Below, one piece after another: positions 24,015 through 31,671 of a stretch of DNA of 31,671 bases (the first letter of the stretch is position 1; each line of letters starts with the position of its first letter). Source of the stretch: GWF2-30-66 sp042576225 (GTDB lineage: Bacteria; Babelota; Babeliae; Babelales; Vermiphilaceae); NCBI GenBank assembly GCA_042576225.1, contig JBHPCA010000011.1:1-31671 (forward strand). Reading direction: 5' to 3'. The notes beneath the pieces were generated by a model that saw nothing but the letters and a program-made list of their open reading frames with translations, was not told the origin of the DNA and made no database searches. Made by a program: the position numbers and the translations under genes.

Positions 24015-25145
24015 ATGTCAAAGAAATTTAAGCCAAAGTTTTCGATAACACCTGGTATAGCTAATTCTCTGATGAGAATAGAGGCTGCAAAGCAGTGTAT
24101 AAAAGATTTGCCAATAGTGCCATTAATGCTAGAAAAGCTTAGGGAAACTGCTCGTTTGAGTTCTATTCACTACTCTACTCAGATTGAGGGCAATAGATTA
24201 ACCAAAGAGCAGGTGCAAGAGGTCGTAGTACAACACAAAAATTTTGCAGGGCGTGAGCGTGATGAGCAGGAGGTAAGAGGGTATTACGCAGCGTTGGATT
24301 TTATGGAAAAACATGCAGTTAAAGGAATGGCTATAGCAGAAAAAGGGGTGCAAATTTTGCATGCGTTGGTAATGTCTGGAGGTAGAGAAAACGTGAAGCC
24401 ATCGACATATCGTGATGGGCAAAATGTTATTCGTGAAGGAGCTTCTGGAAAAATAGTCTATATGCCTCCTGAGGCAAAAGATGTTCCCGAGTTGATGCAA
24501 GCATTAGTGGGTTGGATTAATAGAAGATCAGATTTGCCTTGTCCAATTATTGCGGGAATAGCGCATTATCAATTTGCAACAATACACCCGTATTATGACG
24601 GAAATGGAAGAACAGCTCGTCTTTTGGCGACTTTAATTTTGCACATAGGTGGATATGATTTAAAAGGGATATATTCACTTGAAGAATATTATGCACGTAA
24701 TTTATCAGATTATTATGAGGCTCTTACGATTGGCCCCTCGCATAATTATTACGTGGGGAGAGCAGAGAGTGATATTACAAAGTGGGTTGCGTATTTTTGT
24801 GAGGGTATGGCCAATGCTGTTGAAAATATACAAAAAAGGGTTGTAAAAGAATCCAAAAAAGAATCCAAAGAGGGTGGCAGAGATAAAATAGGCCAATTAG
24901 GTAACTCAGATCAATCAGCACTGCTAAAAAAACTTGATGTCAAACAAAGAAAAGCGTTAGAGGTTTTTAGAAAAAACGAATATGTGACCTCAAAACAGAT
25001 AGAACAGTTTTTTGGTTTTAAGCCTAGGACTGCGCGGCAGCTTTGTAAAAGATGGAGTGATCAGGGTTTTATTGTTGTCGTTGATCCATCAAAAAAAGGG
25101 CGCAAGTATACCCTTGCGCCACAGTTTAATTCTTTGCTGGATTAA
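24015..25145 (+). CDS. Fic-domain protein with C-terminal winged helix-turn-helix
   Basis: The 376-residue protein combines an N-terminal inhibitory motif STQIEGN (54-60), the Fic catalytic motif HPYYDGNGRTAR (191-202), and a C-terminal region (about 312-376) with a helix-turn-helix pattern (VTSKQIEQFFGFKPRTARQLCKRW) and a wing-like end. This is the domain order of a common bacterial Fic group in which the C-terminal domain is thought to bind DNA. The start at 24015 is preferred over GTG 23976 because the latter coincides with the predicted transcription start and AAAGGG precedes the ATG. The half-sites over its promoter make autoregulation likely by inference. Confidence 0.92.
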   Translation: MSKKFKPKFSITPGIANSLMRIEAAKQCIKDLPIVPLMLEKLRETARLSSIHYSTQIEGNRLTKEQVQEVVVQHKNFAGRERDEQEVRGYYAALDFMEKHAVKGMAIAEKGVQILHALVMSGGRENVKPSTYRDGQNVIREGASGKIVYMPPEAKDVPELMQALVGWINRRSDLPCPIIAGIAHYQFATIHPYYDGNGRTARLLATLILHIGGYDLKGIYSLEEYYARNLSDYYEALTIGPSHNYYVGRAESDITKWVAYFCEGMANAVENIQKRVVKESKKESKEGGRDKIGQLGNSDQSALLKKLDVKQRKALEVFRKNEYVTSKQIEQFFGFKPRTARQLCKRWSDQGFIVVVDPSKKGRKYTLAPQFNSLLD

Positions 25146-25170
25146 TTATGCCGTTAAATTTTTGTTTTGA

Positions 25171-26457
25171 TTACTTGCCTTTTTTGTTATCTTCGATTAA
25201 CTCTATTATTTCGGTATGCCCTTGTTCAAACGCATGATCTAGTGCATTTTTGCCGTCACTATCTGGAATATTTGGATCTGCTAAGTAATCAAGCAGGAGC
25301 TTGACTAATTCTATATTTCCGGTCATAGCGGCTAAAGTAAGAGCACTATTACCGTGAATATTTTGTATATTTGGATCAGCGCCGTTTTGCAGTAGTATCT
25401 CTACCATTTTTGGGTTCTTGGTAAATAAGAGTGCAGTGTTGCCATCATCTCTTTGCATATTTTCATTAGCGCCATGTTTTAGCAAATATTGGGCTATGTC
25501 GATATTATTTTGGCTTACAGCAGCCATAAGAGCCGTTTCTTTATCTTTACTTTGTATATTTGGATCAGCGCCATTTTTAATAAGTAGCTCTAAAGTATCA
25601 ATCATATCTTTGTGTGCAGCAGCAAAAAGGGCTGTTAACCCTTCGTTATTTGCCATATTTATGGTTGCACCATGTTTTAACAAAAGCTTGGTTGTTCTTA
25701 ATTCTTCTGCACCTATTAGTGGGAAGTTACCATTATCTTCTTTTAAGTTGGGGTCAGCACCATACTCTAACAAGACTTTAGCAGCGTCATTGTTTTCCTC
25801 TTCAACTGCGTACATAAGAGGCGTCATGTTGTTTTTTGCAAATCGGATATTGGGGTTCGCGCCATATTCTAAAAGAGTTTTTATAACGGTGATATCATGT
25901 TGATTTATTGCTACACATAAAGGTACTATGGTGTTATCTGTTGATTTAAAATTAGGATCAGCGCCAGCTTCGAGCAATAACCTTACTATCTCACTTTGAT
26001 TATTAACGATAGCGTATATGATTGAAGGGTATCCTTGGCTATCTTGTAAGTTTGGATCAGCATTGTATTTCAATAGTAGTTTTGCAAGTCTTATGTCGCT
26101 TTCAATGGCAGCAAGTTTAAGAAGAAAGTCCCCATCTTCATCTTGGGCATCTGGGTTTAACTCGTCATTTTCCAGTGCCTCTCTCAAGCCCTCTATATCG
26201 ATCTCTAGATCTTCTGTATCTTTCAGATGTTTTTCCTCTTCGACTTTTGAATTATCTTCATCTTCTGAATCCTCATCCCGAGTTTTGCCTGCCCTGAGCT
26301 CTGAGTTTAGTTCATCTTGAGTTTGTTTAAGGGAAGGGTCCAAGGGCTCGGAATCAGCTTGAGTGAGTTCTTGCTTGGCTCTTGTGTAAGCTATATACGC
26401 GTAAAATATTATTCCGGTAATTACTAACGATAAAATTATTATGGTAATGGTACTCAA
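25171..26457 (-). CDS. Membrane-anchored ankyrin-repeat protein
   Basis: The 428-residue protein has an N-terminal membrane segment (about 4-23), a highly acidic linker (about 35-90, many Glu/Asp) and about ten ankyrin repeats (90-425) with the consensus core ...LLL..GADPN.... Ankyrin repeats mediate protein-protein contacts and are abundant in host-associated bacteria. The repeats are diverged from one another, in contrast to those of the second ankyrin gene at 30450. It is 43 nt downstream of leuS on the same strand and may share its transcript. The ligand is unknown. Confidence 0.9.
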   Translation of the reverse strand: MSTITIIILSLVITGIIFYAYIAYTRAKQELTQADSEPLDPSLKQTQDELNSELRAGKTRDEDSEDEDNSKVEEEKHLKDTEDLEIDIEGLREALENDELNPDAQDEDGDFLLKLAAIESDIRLAKLLLKYNADPNLQDSQGYPSIIYAIVNNQSEIVRLLLEAGADPNFKSTDNTIVPLCVAINQHDITVIKTLLEYGANPNIRFAKNNMTPLMYAVEEENNDAAKVLLEYGADPNLKEDNGNFPLIGAEELRTTKLLLKHGATINMANNEGLTALFAAAHKDMIDTLELLIKNGADPNIQSKDKETALMAAVSQNNIDIAQYLLKHGANENMQRDDGNTALLFTKNPKMVEILLQNGADPNIQNIHGNSALTLAAMTGNIELVKLLLDYLADPNIPDSDGKNALDHAFEQGHTEIIELIEDNKKGK

Positions 26458-26500
26458 AAAAAACTCCTAAAAAAACCCCAAGTGAAAAACCTTTTGTGGG

Positions 26501-28960
26501 TTACTTCACTACAAAATTAATTAATCTATTTTTTACAAAAATTATTTTTACTATTTCTTTATTCACAAGCCATTTTGCAGTAGCTTTTCTAGCTTCTTGT
26601 TCAACAACTTCTTGTACAGTGTTTTTTTGTGCTTTAATATTTGCCCTGACTTTTCCGTTTATCTGTACAACGATGGTCACCTGCATCTCTTGTAATAGTG
26701 TTTTATCAACTATTGGCCATGCACACTGATCAAGTTGTTTATTGTACAGTTTCTCTAGAAACTCACTTGCGATATGGGGTGCCAATATTGATACAGAACA
26801 AAGTACGCTTTCTAAACTTGATTTGCCAAGTTTTAATTTTTTGGCATTAAGATCATTAACCAGCTCCATGATAGAAGATATAGCAGTATTAGGCTTAAAG
26901 TGTTCTAATCTATCTTGGTAGTCACGCAAGAACATATTCACTCGTTTTTTTGCTTCCGGTGATTCTTGATCATTTTCTACAATATTTTCACTGTTGCTTA
27001 TAAAATTATAAAACTTATTTAAAAATCTTTTTATCCCATCAAGGCCAGCGTCCTGCCATTCACAATCCTGCTCAGGTGGACCCATAAACATGATGTACAT
27101 ACGCAGCACATCAGCGCCATATTTCTCTATCATATCATCAGGGTTGACCACATTACCTTTAGATTTGGACATTTTTTCAATAAGGCCAGATTTTTCTGAA
27201 AATTTAAGGACCATGCCCTGATTAAATAATTTTGTAAACGGCTCATTAAATGGTAAATACCCAAGATCATGGAGTACTTTTGTATAAAACCGTGCGTATA
27301 AAAGATGCAATATTGCATGTTCTATGCCACCAACATAGAGATCTACTGGCAACCAATAATTAATATCTTTTTCATCAAATGGTTTGTCTTTCAAGTTGGG
27401 ATTAGGATATCTCAAAAAATACCAGCATGACCCAGCCCATTGTGGCATGGTATTAGTTTCTCTTTTTGCTGGCCCACCACATTTTGGGCATGTTGTGTTT
27501 ACCCAACTTTCGATGCTAGCTAATGGTGACTCACCTGTTCCAGTTGGTTCATATTTTTCAACTTCGGGAAGTTCTACTGGCAAATCTTTTTCATCAACCG
27601 GGACTATGCCACAAGCGTCACAATGCACTAATGGGATTGGCTCGCCCCAGTATCTTTGACGAGAAAATATCCAGTCTCTTAGTTTATAATTTATTTTTCT
27701 TGTACCCCATTTTTCTTTTTCAATAAGATCTATTGATTTCTCAAATGCATCCGGCATCGCCTGAAGGCCGTTTAGTTCACCGCTGTTAATCATAGTGCCA
27801 GACTCGCCATACGCTTCTAACAAGTTGCCGTCTTTATCTTTTTTTACTCCTTGGGCATCAATAACCTGCACGATAGGTAAACCAAATTTTGTAGCAAAAT
27901 CAAAATCTCTTGGGTCATGACCAGGGACAGCCATCACGATGCCAGTTCCATAATCTTTGAGTACGTAACTTGCAAGATAGATTGGCATTTTCTCTTTTGT
28001 CGCAGGATTAATCGCATATGCTCCTGAGAACACACCGGTTTTGTCTTTCTGTTCAGCCATACGCTCTATCGATGACATATGACTTACTTTTTCCTGATAT
28101 GCTTTAACTTCTTTCTCATGCTTTTTTGTGACAATTTTTTCTACCAAGTCGTGATCTGGTGCCATCACTATAAATGTTGCACCAAAAATAGTATCAGGTC
28201 TTGTGGTGTAGACTGGCAAACCTAACTCTTTCCCATCTATATCTTTTGTCTTGAAAATAATTTCTGCACCCTCACTTCTGCCGATCCAGTTGCGTTGCAT
28301 CTGTTTTATTTTCTCAGGCCAGTCAAGTGCGTCTAAATCATCAATAAATTGTTGTGCGTACTTAGTAATTTTCAAAATCCATTGGCTTATAGTTTTTTTA
28401 GTAACAAGTGCCCCACATCGCTCACAGCCACCGTTTACTACCTCTTCGTTAGCAAGACCGGTAAGGCAAGATGGGCACCAGTTAATTGGCGTTTTTGCCT
28501 GATAAGCCAGCCCGGCATTGAACATCTGTATAAAAATCCACTGAGTCCATTTATAATAATCCGGATCAGTGGTGTTTACCTCTTTATCCCAGTCATAAAT
28601 ACAGGCGATCTGTTTTAACTGTCGTTTGAAGTTTGCAACATTCTCAGCAGTACTTATTTTTGGATGAACACCCATTTTAATTGCATAATTTTCAGCTGGT
28701 AGCCCAAACGCATCCCAACCCATAGGATGCAGAACATTGTAGCCCTTAAGCCATTTTATACGGGCGTATATGTCAGCCAGCACATATGCGCGCCAGTGGC
28801 CCATGTGTATACCCGAGCCAGAAGGATAGGGAAACATAGCTAGGCAATAATATTTTTTTTGGCCATTTGGCTTGCCATTTGGGTTTTTGGCCTTTGCTGG
28901 AGGGCAATCCTCCCATGTTTTTTGCCACTTTTCTTCTATCTCTTTAAAGTTATAACTCAT
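26501..28960 (-). CDS. leuS: Leucyl-tRNA synthetase
   Basis: Class I synthetase charging tRNA-Leu. The roughly 819-residue protein has the HIGH-type motif HMGH (about 50), a Cys-rich zinc-binding insert (WCPSC...CERC), the CP1 editing domain with TTRPDTIFGAT and the conserved Asp in HDPRDFDFA, a second Cys pair region (CDAC, CPKC) and KMSKS (about 600), then the anticodon-binding helices and the C-terminal domain ending in KVRANIKA. The start at 28960 is chosen over 28984 because MSYNFKEIE is the normal N-terminus and AGGG lies upstream. Confidence 0.97.
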   Translation of the reverse strand: MSYNFKEIEEKWQKTWEDCPPAKAKNPNGKPNGQKKYYCLAMFPYPSGSGIHMGHWRAYVLADIYARIKWLKGYNVLHPMGWDAFGLPAENYAIKMGVHPKISTAENVANFKRQLKQIACIYDWDKEVNTTDPDYYKWTQWIFIQMFNAGLAYQAKTPINWCPSCLTGLANEEVVNGGCERCGALVTKKTISQWILKITKYAQQFIDDLDALDWPEKIKQMQRNWIGRSEGAEIIFKTKDIDGKELGLPVYTTRPDTIFGATFIVMAPDHDLVEKIVTKKHEKEVKAYQEKVSHMSSIERMAEQKDKTGVFSGAYAINPATKEKMPIYLASYVLKDYGTGIVMAVPGHDPRDFDFATKFGLPIVQVIDAQGVKKDKDGNLLEAYGESGTMINSGELNGLQAMPDAFEKSIDLIEKEKWGTRKINYKLRDWIFSRQRYWGEPIPLVHCDACGIVPVDEKDLPVELPEVEKYEPTGTGESPLASIESWVNTTCPKCGGPAKRETNTMPQWAGSCWYFLRYPNPNLKDKPFDEKDINYWLPVDLYVGGIEHAILHLLYARFYTKVLHDLGYLPFNEPFTKLFNQGMVLKFSEKSGLIEKMSKSKGNVVNPDDMIEKYGADVLRMYIMFMGPPEQDCEWQDAGLDGIKRFLNKFYNFISNSENIVENDQESPEAKKRVNMFLRDYQDRLEHFKPNTAISSIMELVNDLNAKKLKLGKSSLESVLCSVSILAPHIASEFLEKLYNKQLDQCAWPIVDKTLLQEMQVTIVVQINGKVRANIKAQKNTVQEVVEQEARKATAKWLVNKEIVKIIFVKNRLINFVVK

Positions 28961-29017
28961 TTTTTTATCCCTACCTATGCCCATTAATTGGCCGCAAAAT
29001 ACAATATTCTACTTAAC

Positions 29018-29046
29018 ATAATACAAAAATATAAGGATTTTTGCAA
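29018..29046 (-). promoter_or_regulatory. Candidate promoter of leuS
   Basis: On the minus strand TTGCAA (29041-29046) and TATTAT (29018-29023) are 17 bp apart. The predicted leader is about 50 nt. Confidence 0.5.
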
Positions 29047-29079
29047 TAGTCTCGTAGGGCGAGGGTGTTTGAAATAAGC

Positions 29080-29108
29080 TTGAAAATTAGATGTTTTGAA
29101 ACTAGACT
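29080..29108 (+). promoter_or_regulatory. Candidate promoter of glyA
   Basis: TTGAAA (29080-29085) and TAGACT (29103-29108) are 17 bp apart. The leader to 29172 contains two small hairpins (TCTC-TTAT-GAGA and GCTC-TTTTG-GAGC); it does not resemble a known riboswitch. Confidence 0.35.
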
Positions 29109-29171
29109 CTCTTATGAGATAGCTAAAAACGTATGCTCTTTTGGAGCAAATAAGGGCGATAAAGGCGAGTT

Positions 29172-30425
29172 ATGAAAAATTTAGAAAATCAAAATTTAGA
29201 AAATTTTGATAGACAAGTATTTGAGATCATACAAAAAGAGCAAAATAGACAAGAGCGTGAGATAAACTTAATTGCTTCAGAGAATTATGCGAGTTGGGCA
29301 GTGTTGCAGGCAAGTGCCTCAGTGTTGACCAACAAGTATGCAGAAGGGACGCCAGGAAAAAGATATTATGCTGGCTGCAGGTTTATTGACGAGGTAGAGA
29401 AGGTCGCAATTGAACGATGCAAAAATTTATTTGATTTTAAAGATGGGCATGCTAATGTGCAACCGCACGCAGGATCACAGGCAAATATGGCGGTTTATTT
29501 TTCTATGCTAAATCCTGGTGACACCATTATGGGAATGGGTTTAGCAGAAGGTGGGCATTTAACCCATGGGCACAAAGTTAACTTCTCAGGTCAGGTTTAC
29601 AAATCAGTCCAATATTTGGTAGACAAAGAGACTGATCTTATTAATTTTGACATGGTTGAGGAAATGGCCTATGCGCACAAACCCAAAATAATAATTGCTG
29701 GTGCTACTGCGTATTCAAGAGAGATAGATTTCAAAAAGTTTAGTGAAATTGCAAAATCAGTTGGCGCCTATTTGCTAGCTGACATTGCCCATATTGCAGG
29801 CCTGGTTGCTACTCAGTTGCACCAAAGTCCTGTTGGTTGTGCAGATTTTATTACTAGCACTACGCATAAAACATTACGAGGGCCCCGAGGTGCATTTATT
29901 TTGTCAAAAGAGGAATATGCAAAACAGATGGATGCTGGTGTGATGCCGGGCATTCAAGGTGGCCCGTTAATGCATGTTATTGCGGCAAAAGCAGTTGCGT
30001 TCAAAGAAGCTGGTGAGCAGAGCTTTATAGCATACCAAACACAGGTGATAAAAAATGCGAAGCATTTTGCCAAAACACTTGAGTCTCTTGGTTATTCAAT
30101 TGTAACCGGCGGGACAGATAACCATATGTTCGTCGTTGACCTGAGATCTAAAAACGTCACTGGCCGTCAGACTGAAGTTGCGCTTGAGAAAGCAGGAATT
30201 ACCACAAGCAGAAGCTGTATCCCATACGATCCGCAAAAGCCGTGGATAACATCTGGCGTCAGAATTGGTACTCCTGCTATTACCACCCGTGGGATGAAAG
30301 AGCCAGAAGTTGAGATTATTGCGCAGTTGTTTGACGAAGTGGTGCAAAAGTGTGAAAGCGAACCTTGCCTGTTGAAAATCAAAGACAAAGCCCACTCTTT
30401 ATGCGCAAAATTTCCGATTTATTGA
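29172..30425 (+). CDS. glyA: Serine hydroxymethyltransferase
   Basis: PLP enzyme converting serine and tetrahydrofolate to glycine and methylene-tetrahydrofolate, feeding one-carbon metabolism (including the thymidylate route also served by the dCTP deaminase). The 417-residue length is typical. Visible blocks: LIASENYAS near 35, the YAEGTPGKRYYAGC substrate region, HAGSQANMAVY, and the PLP-binding Lys in STTHKTLRGPRG (about 227-238). AAAGGCGAG provides a ribosome-binding site. It is divergent from leuS. Confidence 0.97.
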   Translation: MKNLENQNLENFDRQVFEIIQKEQNRQEREINLIASENYASWAVLQASASVLTNKYAEGTPGKRYYAGCRFIDEVEKVAIERCKNLFDFKDGHANVQPHAGSQANMAVYFSMLNPGDTIMGMGLAEGGHLTHGHKVNFSGQVYKSVQYLVDKETDLINFDMVEEMAYAHKPKIIIAGATAYSREIDFKKFSEIAKSVGAYLLADIAHIAGLVATQLHQSPVGCADFITSTTHKTLRGPRGAFILSKEEYAKQMDAGVMPGIQGGPLMHVIAAKAVAFKEAGEQSFIAYQTQVIKNAKHFAKTLESLGYSIVTGGTDNHMFVVDLRSKNVTGRQTEVALEKAGITTSRSCIPYDPQKPWITSGVRIGTPAITTRGMKEPEVEIIAQLFDEVVQKCESEPCLLKIKDKAHSLCAKFPIY

Positions 30426-30449
30426 GAACTTTATTGAAAAGCCCCAAGA

Positions 30450-31671
30450 CTATTTTTTCTTACGCTTTTGCAAATGATCTCTTATGAGTTTTTTAATTTC
30501 TTCTGTTTTTGCTACATCCAGTGCCGTTTTAAAATACTTGTCGTTAATAGTTGCGTCTATTTTTGGATGTTTAAGAAGAAGCTCGACGATTTCTTTATGA
30601 CCATTTGAAGATGCGATGTGTAGAGGATTCCCTTTATTAACATCAATATTTTTGTGCTTTAATAGAAGTTTAACTATTTCTGTATGGCCGTATGTAGTTG
30701 CTTTGACTAGTGCTGTTTGGATATTCCTATATATATCAAAAAACATCTTATTCACATCAATATCTTTATGCCTTAGGAGAAGCTTAACAATTTCTGGATA
30801 TCCGTATTTGGATGCGTTTGCTAGAGGTGTCATATCTTTATTATCTGTCTTATTTACATCAATATCTTTACGATCTAAAAGAAGCTTAACGATTTTTATA
30901 TGACCTTTTTCAGATGCTATGGCTAGAGGGTTTCCTTTATTTACATCGATATCTTTGCGATCAAGAAGAAGCTTAACGATTTCTATGTTGCCTTTTTTTT
31001 TAAGTGCTGTTGATGCTAGAGGTGTAATACCAAGAAAACCATGCCTGTTTATGTCAATATCTTTGTGTTTTAAAAGAAGCTCAACGATTTTTTTATAGCC
31101 TTTTGCAGCTGTCATTATTAGAGGTGTAACACCACCCCCAATAGACACCTTATTTACGTCAATATCTTTGTGTTTTAAAAGAAGCTCAACGATTTTTTTA
31201 TGGCCTATCTTAGATGCTGAGTATAAAGGTGAGTTTTTGTTTACATCTATTTTTGGGTGCTTCAGAAGAAGTTTAACGATTTCTGTATGTCCTCCAGAAG
31301 ATGCATTGGCTAGAGGTCCTCCTTTATTGACATCAATATCTTCGCGCTCTAGGAGAAGTTTAACGATTTTTGTACGGCCTCTTTTAGATGCCATGGCTAG
31401 AGGTTCTTTTTTCTTTACGTCAATATCTTTGTGTTTTAAAAGAAGCTCAACGATTTTTTTATGGCCTTTTAAAGCTGCTATTATTAGAGGTGTAACACCA
31501 CCCTTAATAGGCACCTTATTTACGTCAATATCTTTGTGTTTTAAAAGAAGCTCAACGATTTTTTTATGGCCTTTTAAAGCTGCTATTATTAGAGGTGTAA
31601 CACCACCCTTAATAGGCACCTTATTTACGTCAATATCTTTGTGTTTTAAAAGAAGCTCAACGATTTTTTTA
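30450..31671 (-). CDS. Ankyrin-repeat protein (N-terminus beyond the window)
   Basis: The frame is open to the right edge, so the true start is off-window; at least 406 residues are visible. They are almost entirely ankyrin repeats of the form GHKKIVELLLKHKDIDVNK, much more alike than those of the first ankyrin gene. The C-terminus is basic (DHLQKRKKK). The N-terminal side consists of perfect 35-residue repeats, suggesting recent expansion. It converges on glyA with 24 bp between stop codons. The binding partner is unknown; a role at the host interface is inference from the domain type. Confidence 0.9.
   Translation of the reverse strand, partial: KKIVELLLKHKDIDVNKVPIKGGVTPLIIAALKGHKKIVELLLKHKDIDVNKVPIKGGVTPLIIAALKGHKKIVELLLKHKDIDVKKKEPLAMASKRGRTKIVKLLLEREDIDVNKGGPLANASSGGHTEIVKLLLKHPKIDVNKNSPLYSASKIGHKKIVELLLKHKDIDVNKVSIGGGVTPLIMTAAKGYKKIVELLLKHKDIDINRHGFLGITPLASTALKKKGNIEIVKLLLDRKDIDVNKGNPLAIASEKGHIKIVKLLLDRKDIDVNKTDNKDMTPLANASKYGYPEIVKLLLRHKDIDVNKMFFDIYRNIQTALVKATTYGHTEIVKLLLKHKNIDVNKGNPLHIASSNGHKEIVELLLKHPKIDATINDKYFKTALDVAKTEEIKKLIRDHLQKRKKK
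31441..31671. repeat. Perfect 105-bp tandem repeat in the ankyrin gene
   Basis: Units 31441-31545 and 31546-31650 are identical by eye, and a third begins at 31651 and runs to the edge. Each unit encodes one 35-residue ankyrin repeat beginning with VPIKGGVTPL. A diverged relative of the unit lies around 31073-31180. Confidence 0.85.

Noticed and set aside
29109..29171. Riboswitch (for example glycine type) in the glyA leader
   Set aside because: Only two short simple hairpins are visible and none of the conserved riboswitch sequence; leader is too short.
31441..31671. CRISPR-like array
   Set aside because: The repeats are contiguous, in frame and encode ankyrin repeats; there are no spacers.

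Overview
The window is AT-rich (roughly one third G+C by eye), densely coded bacterial DNA with standard stop codons (TAA, TAG and TGA all end recognisable genes). The gene content suggests a host-associated Gram-negative-type bacterium: a type II secretion/secretin operon, two Fic proteins, two ankyrin-repeat proteins, an F-box-like remnant, a caspase-like secreted protein, and many short signal-peptide-bearing proteins of unknown function. This mixture resembles Candidatus Dependentiae (TM6/Babeliae) or a similar protist-associated lineage; that placement is inference from gene content, as no rRNA is present.

Layout. 1-1730: a rightward terminator from an off-window gene, a dCTP deaminase (minus) and a MoxR ATPase (plus). 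1791-10750: a rightward operon with a TTGACA promoter encoding gspC, a secretin, a GspL/PilM-like protein, a GspM-like protein and a second, divergent secretin, followed by a NUDIX hydrolase. 11191-11680: a gene-free stretch holding a long imperfect inverted repeat whose arms are copies of a repeat family also found twice, in frame, inside the first secretin gene. 11681-15739: galU broken by an in-frame TAA, convergent and overlapping with eno, then aspS (both minus). 15740-26457: an accessory region with a broken F-box-like gene, a caspase-like secreted protein, an IS481-type insertion sequence, a secreted protein of unknown family, a membrane-anchored LigD-type 3'-phosphoesterase, Fic, an AAA ATPase with a signal peptide, a second Fic with a C-terminal helix-turn-helix, and a membrane-anchored ankyrin protein. 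26501-31671: leuS (minus), glyA (plus) and a second ankyrin gene running off the right edge with a perfect 105-bp tandem repeat.

How the genes fit together. GspC/GspL/GspM and the two secretins would form the outer-membrane channel and inner-membrane platform of a secretion or pilus-like machine; the ATPase, GspF and pseudopilins are not in this window. Many accessory genes carry signal peptides and could be its cargo, though nothing in the sequence proves this. The most system-like regulatory signal is the intergenic region 23880-24014: a near-consensus promoter for the second fic gene overlaid by four phased half-sites, back to back with a perfect-consensus promoter for the divergent AAA ATPase gene. 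The encoded Fic protein has its own winged-helix-like domain, so an autoregulated Fic/AAA pair is a testable idea.
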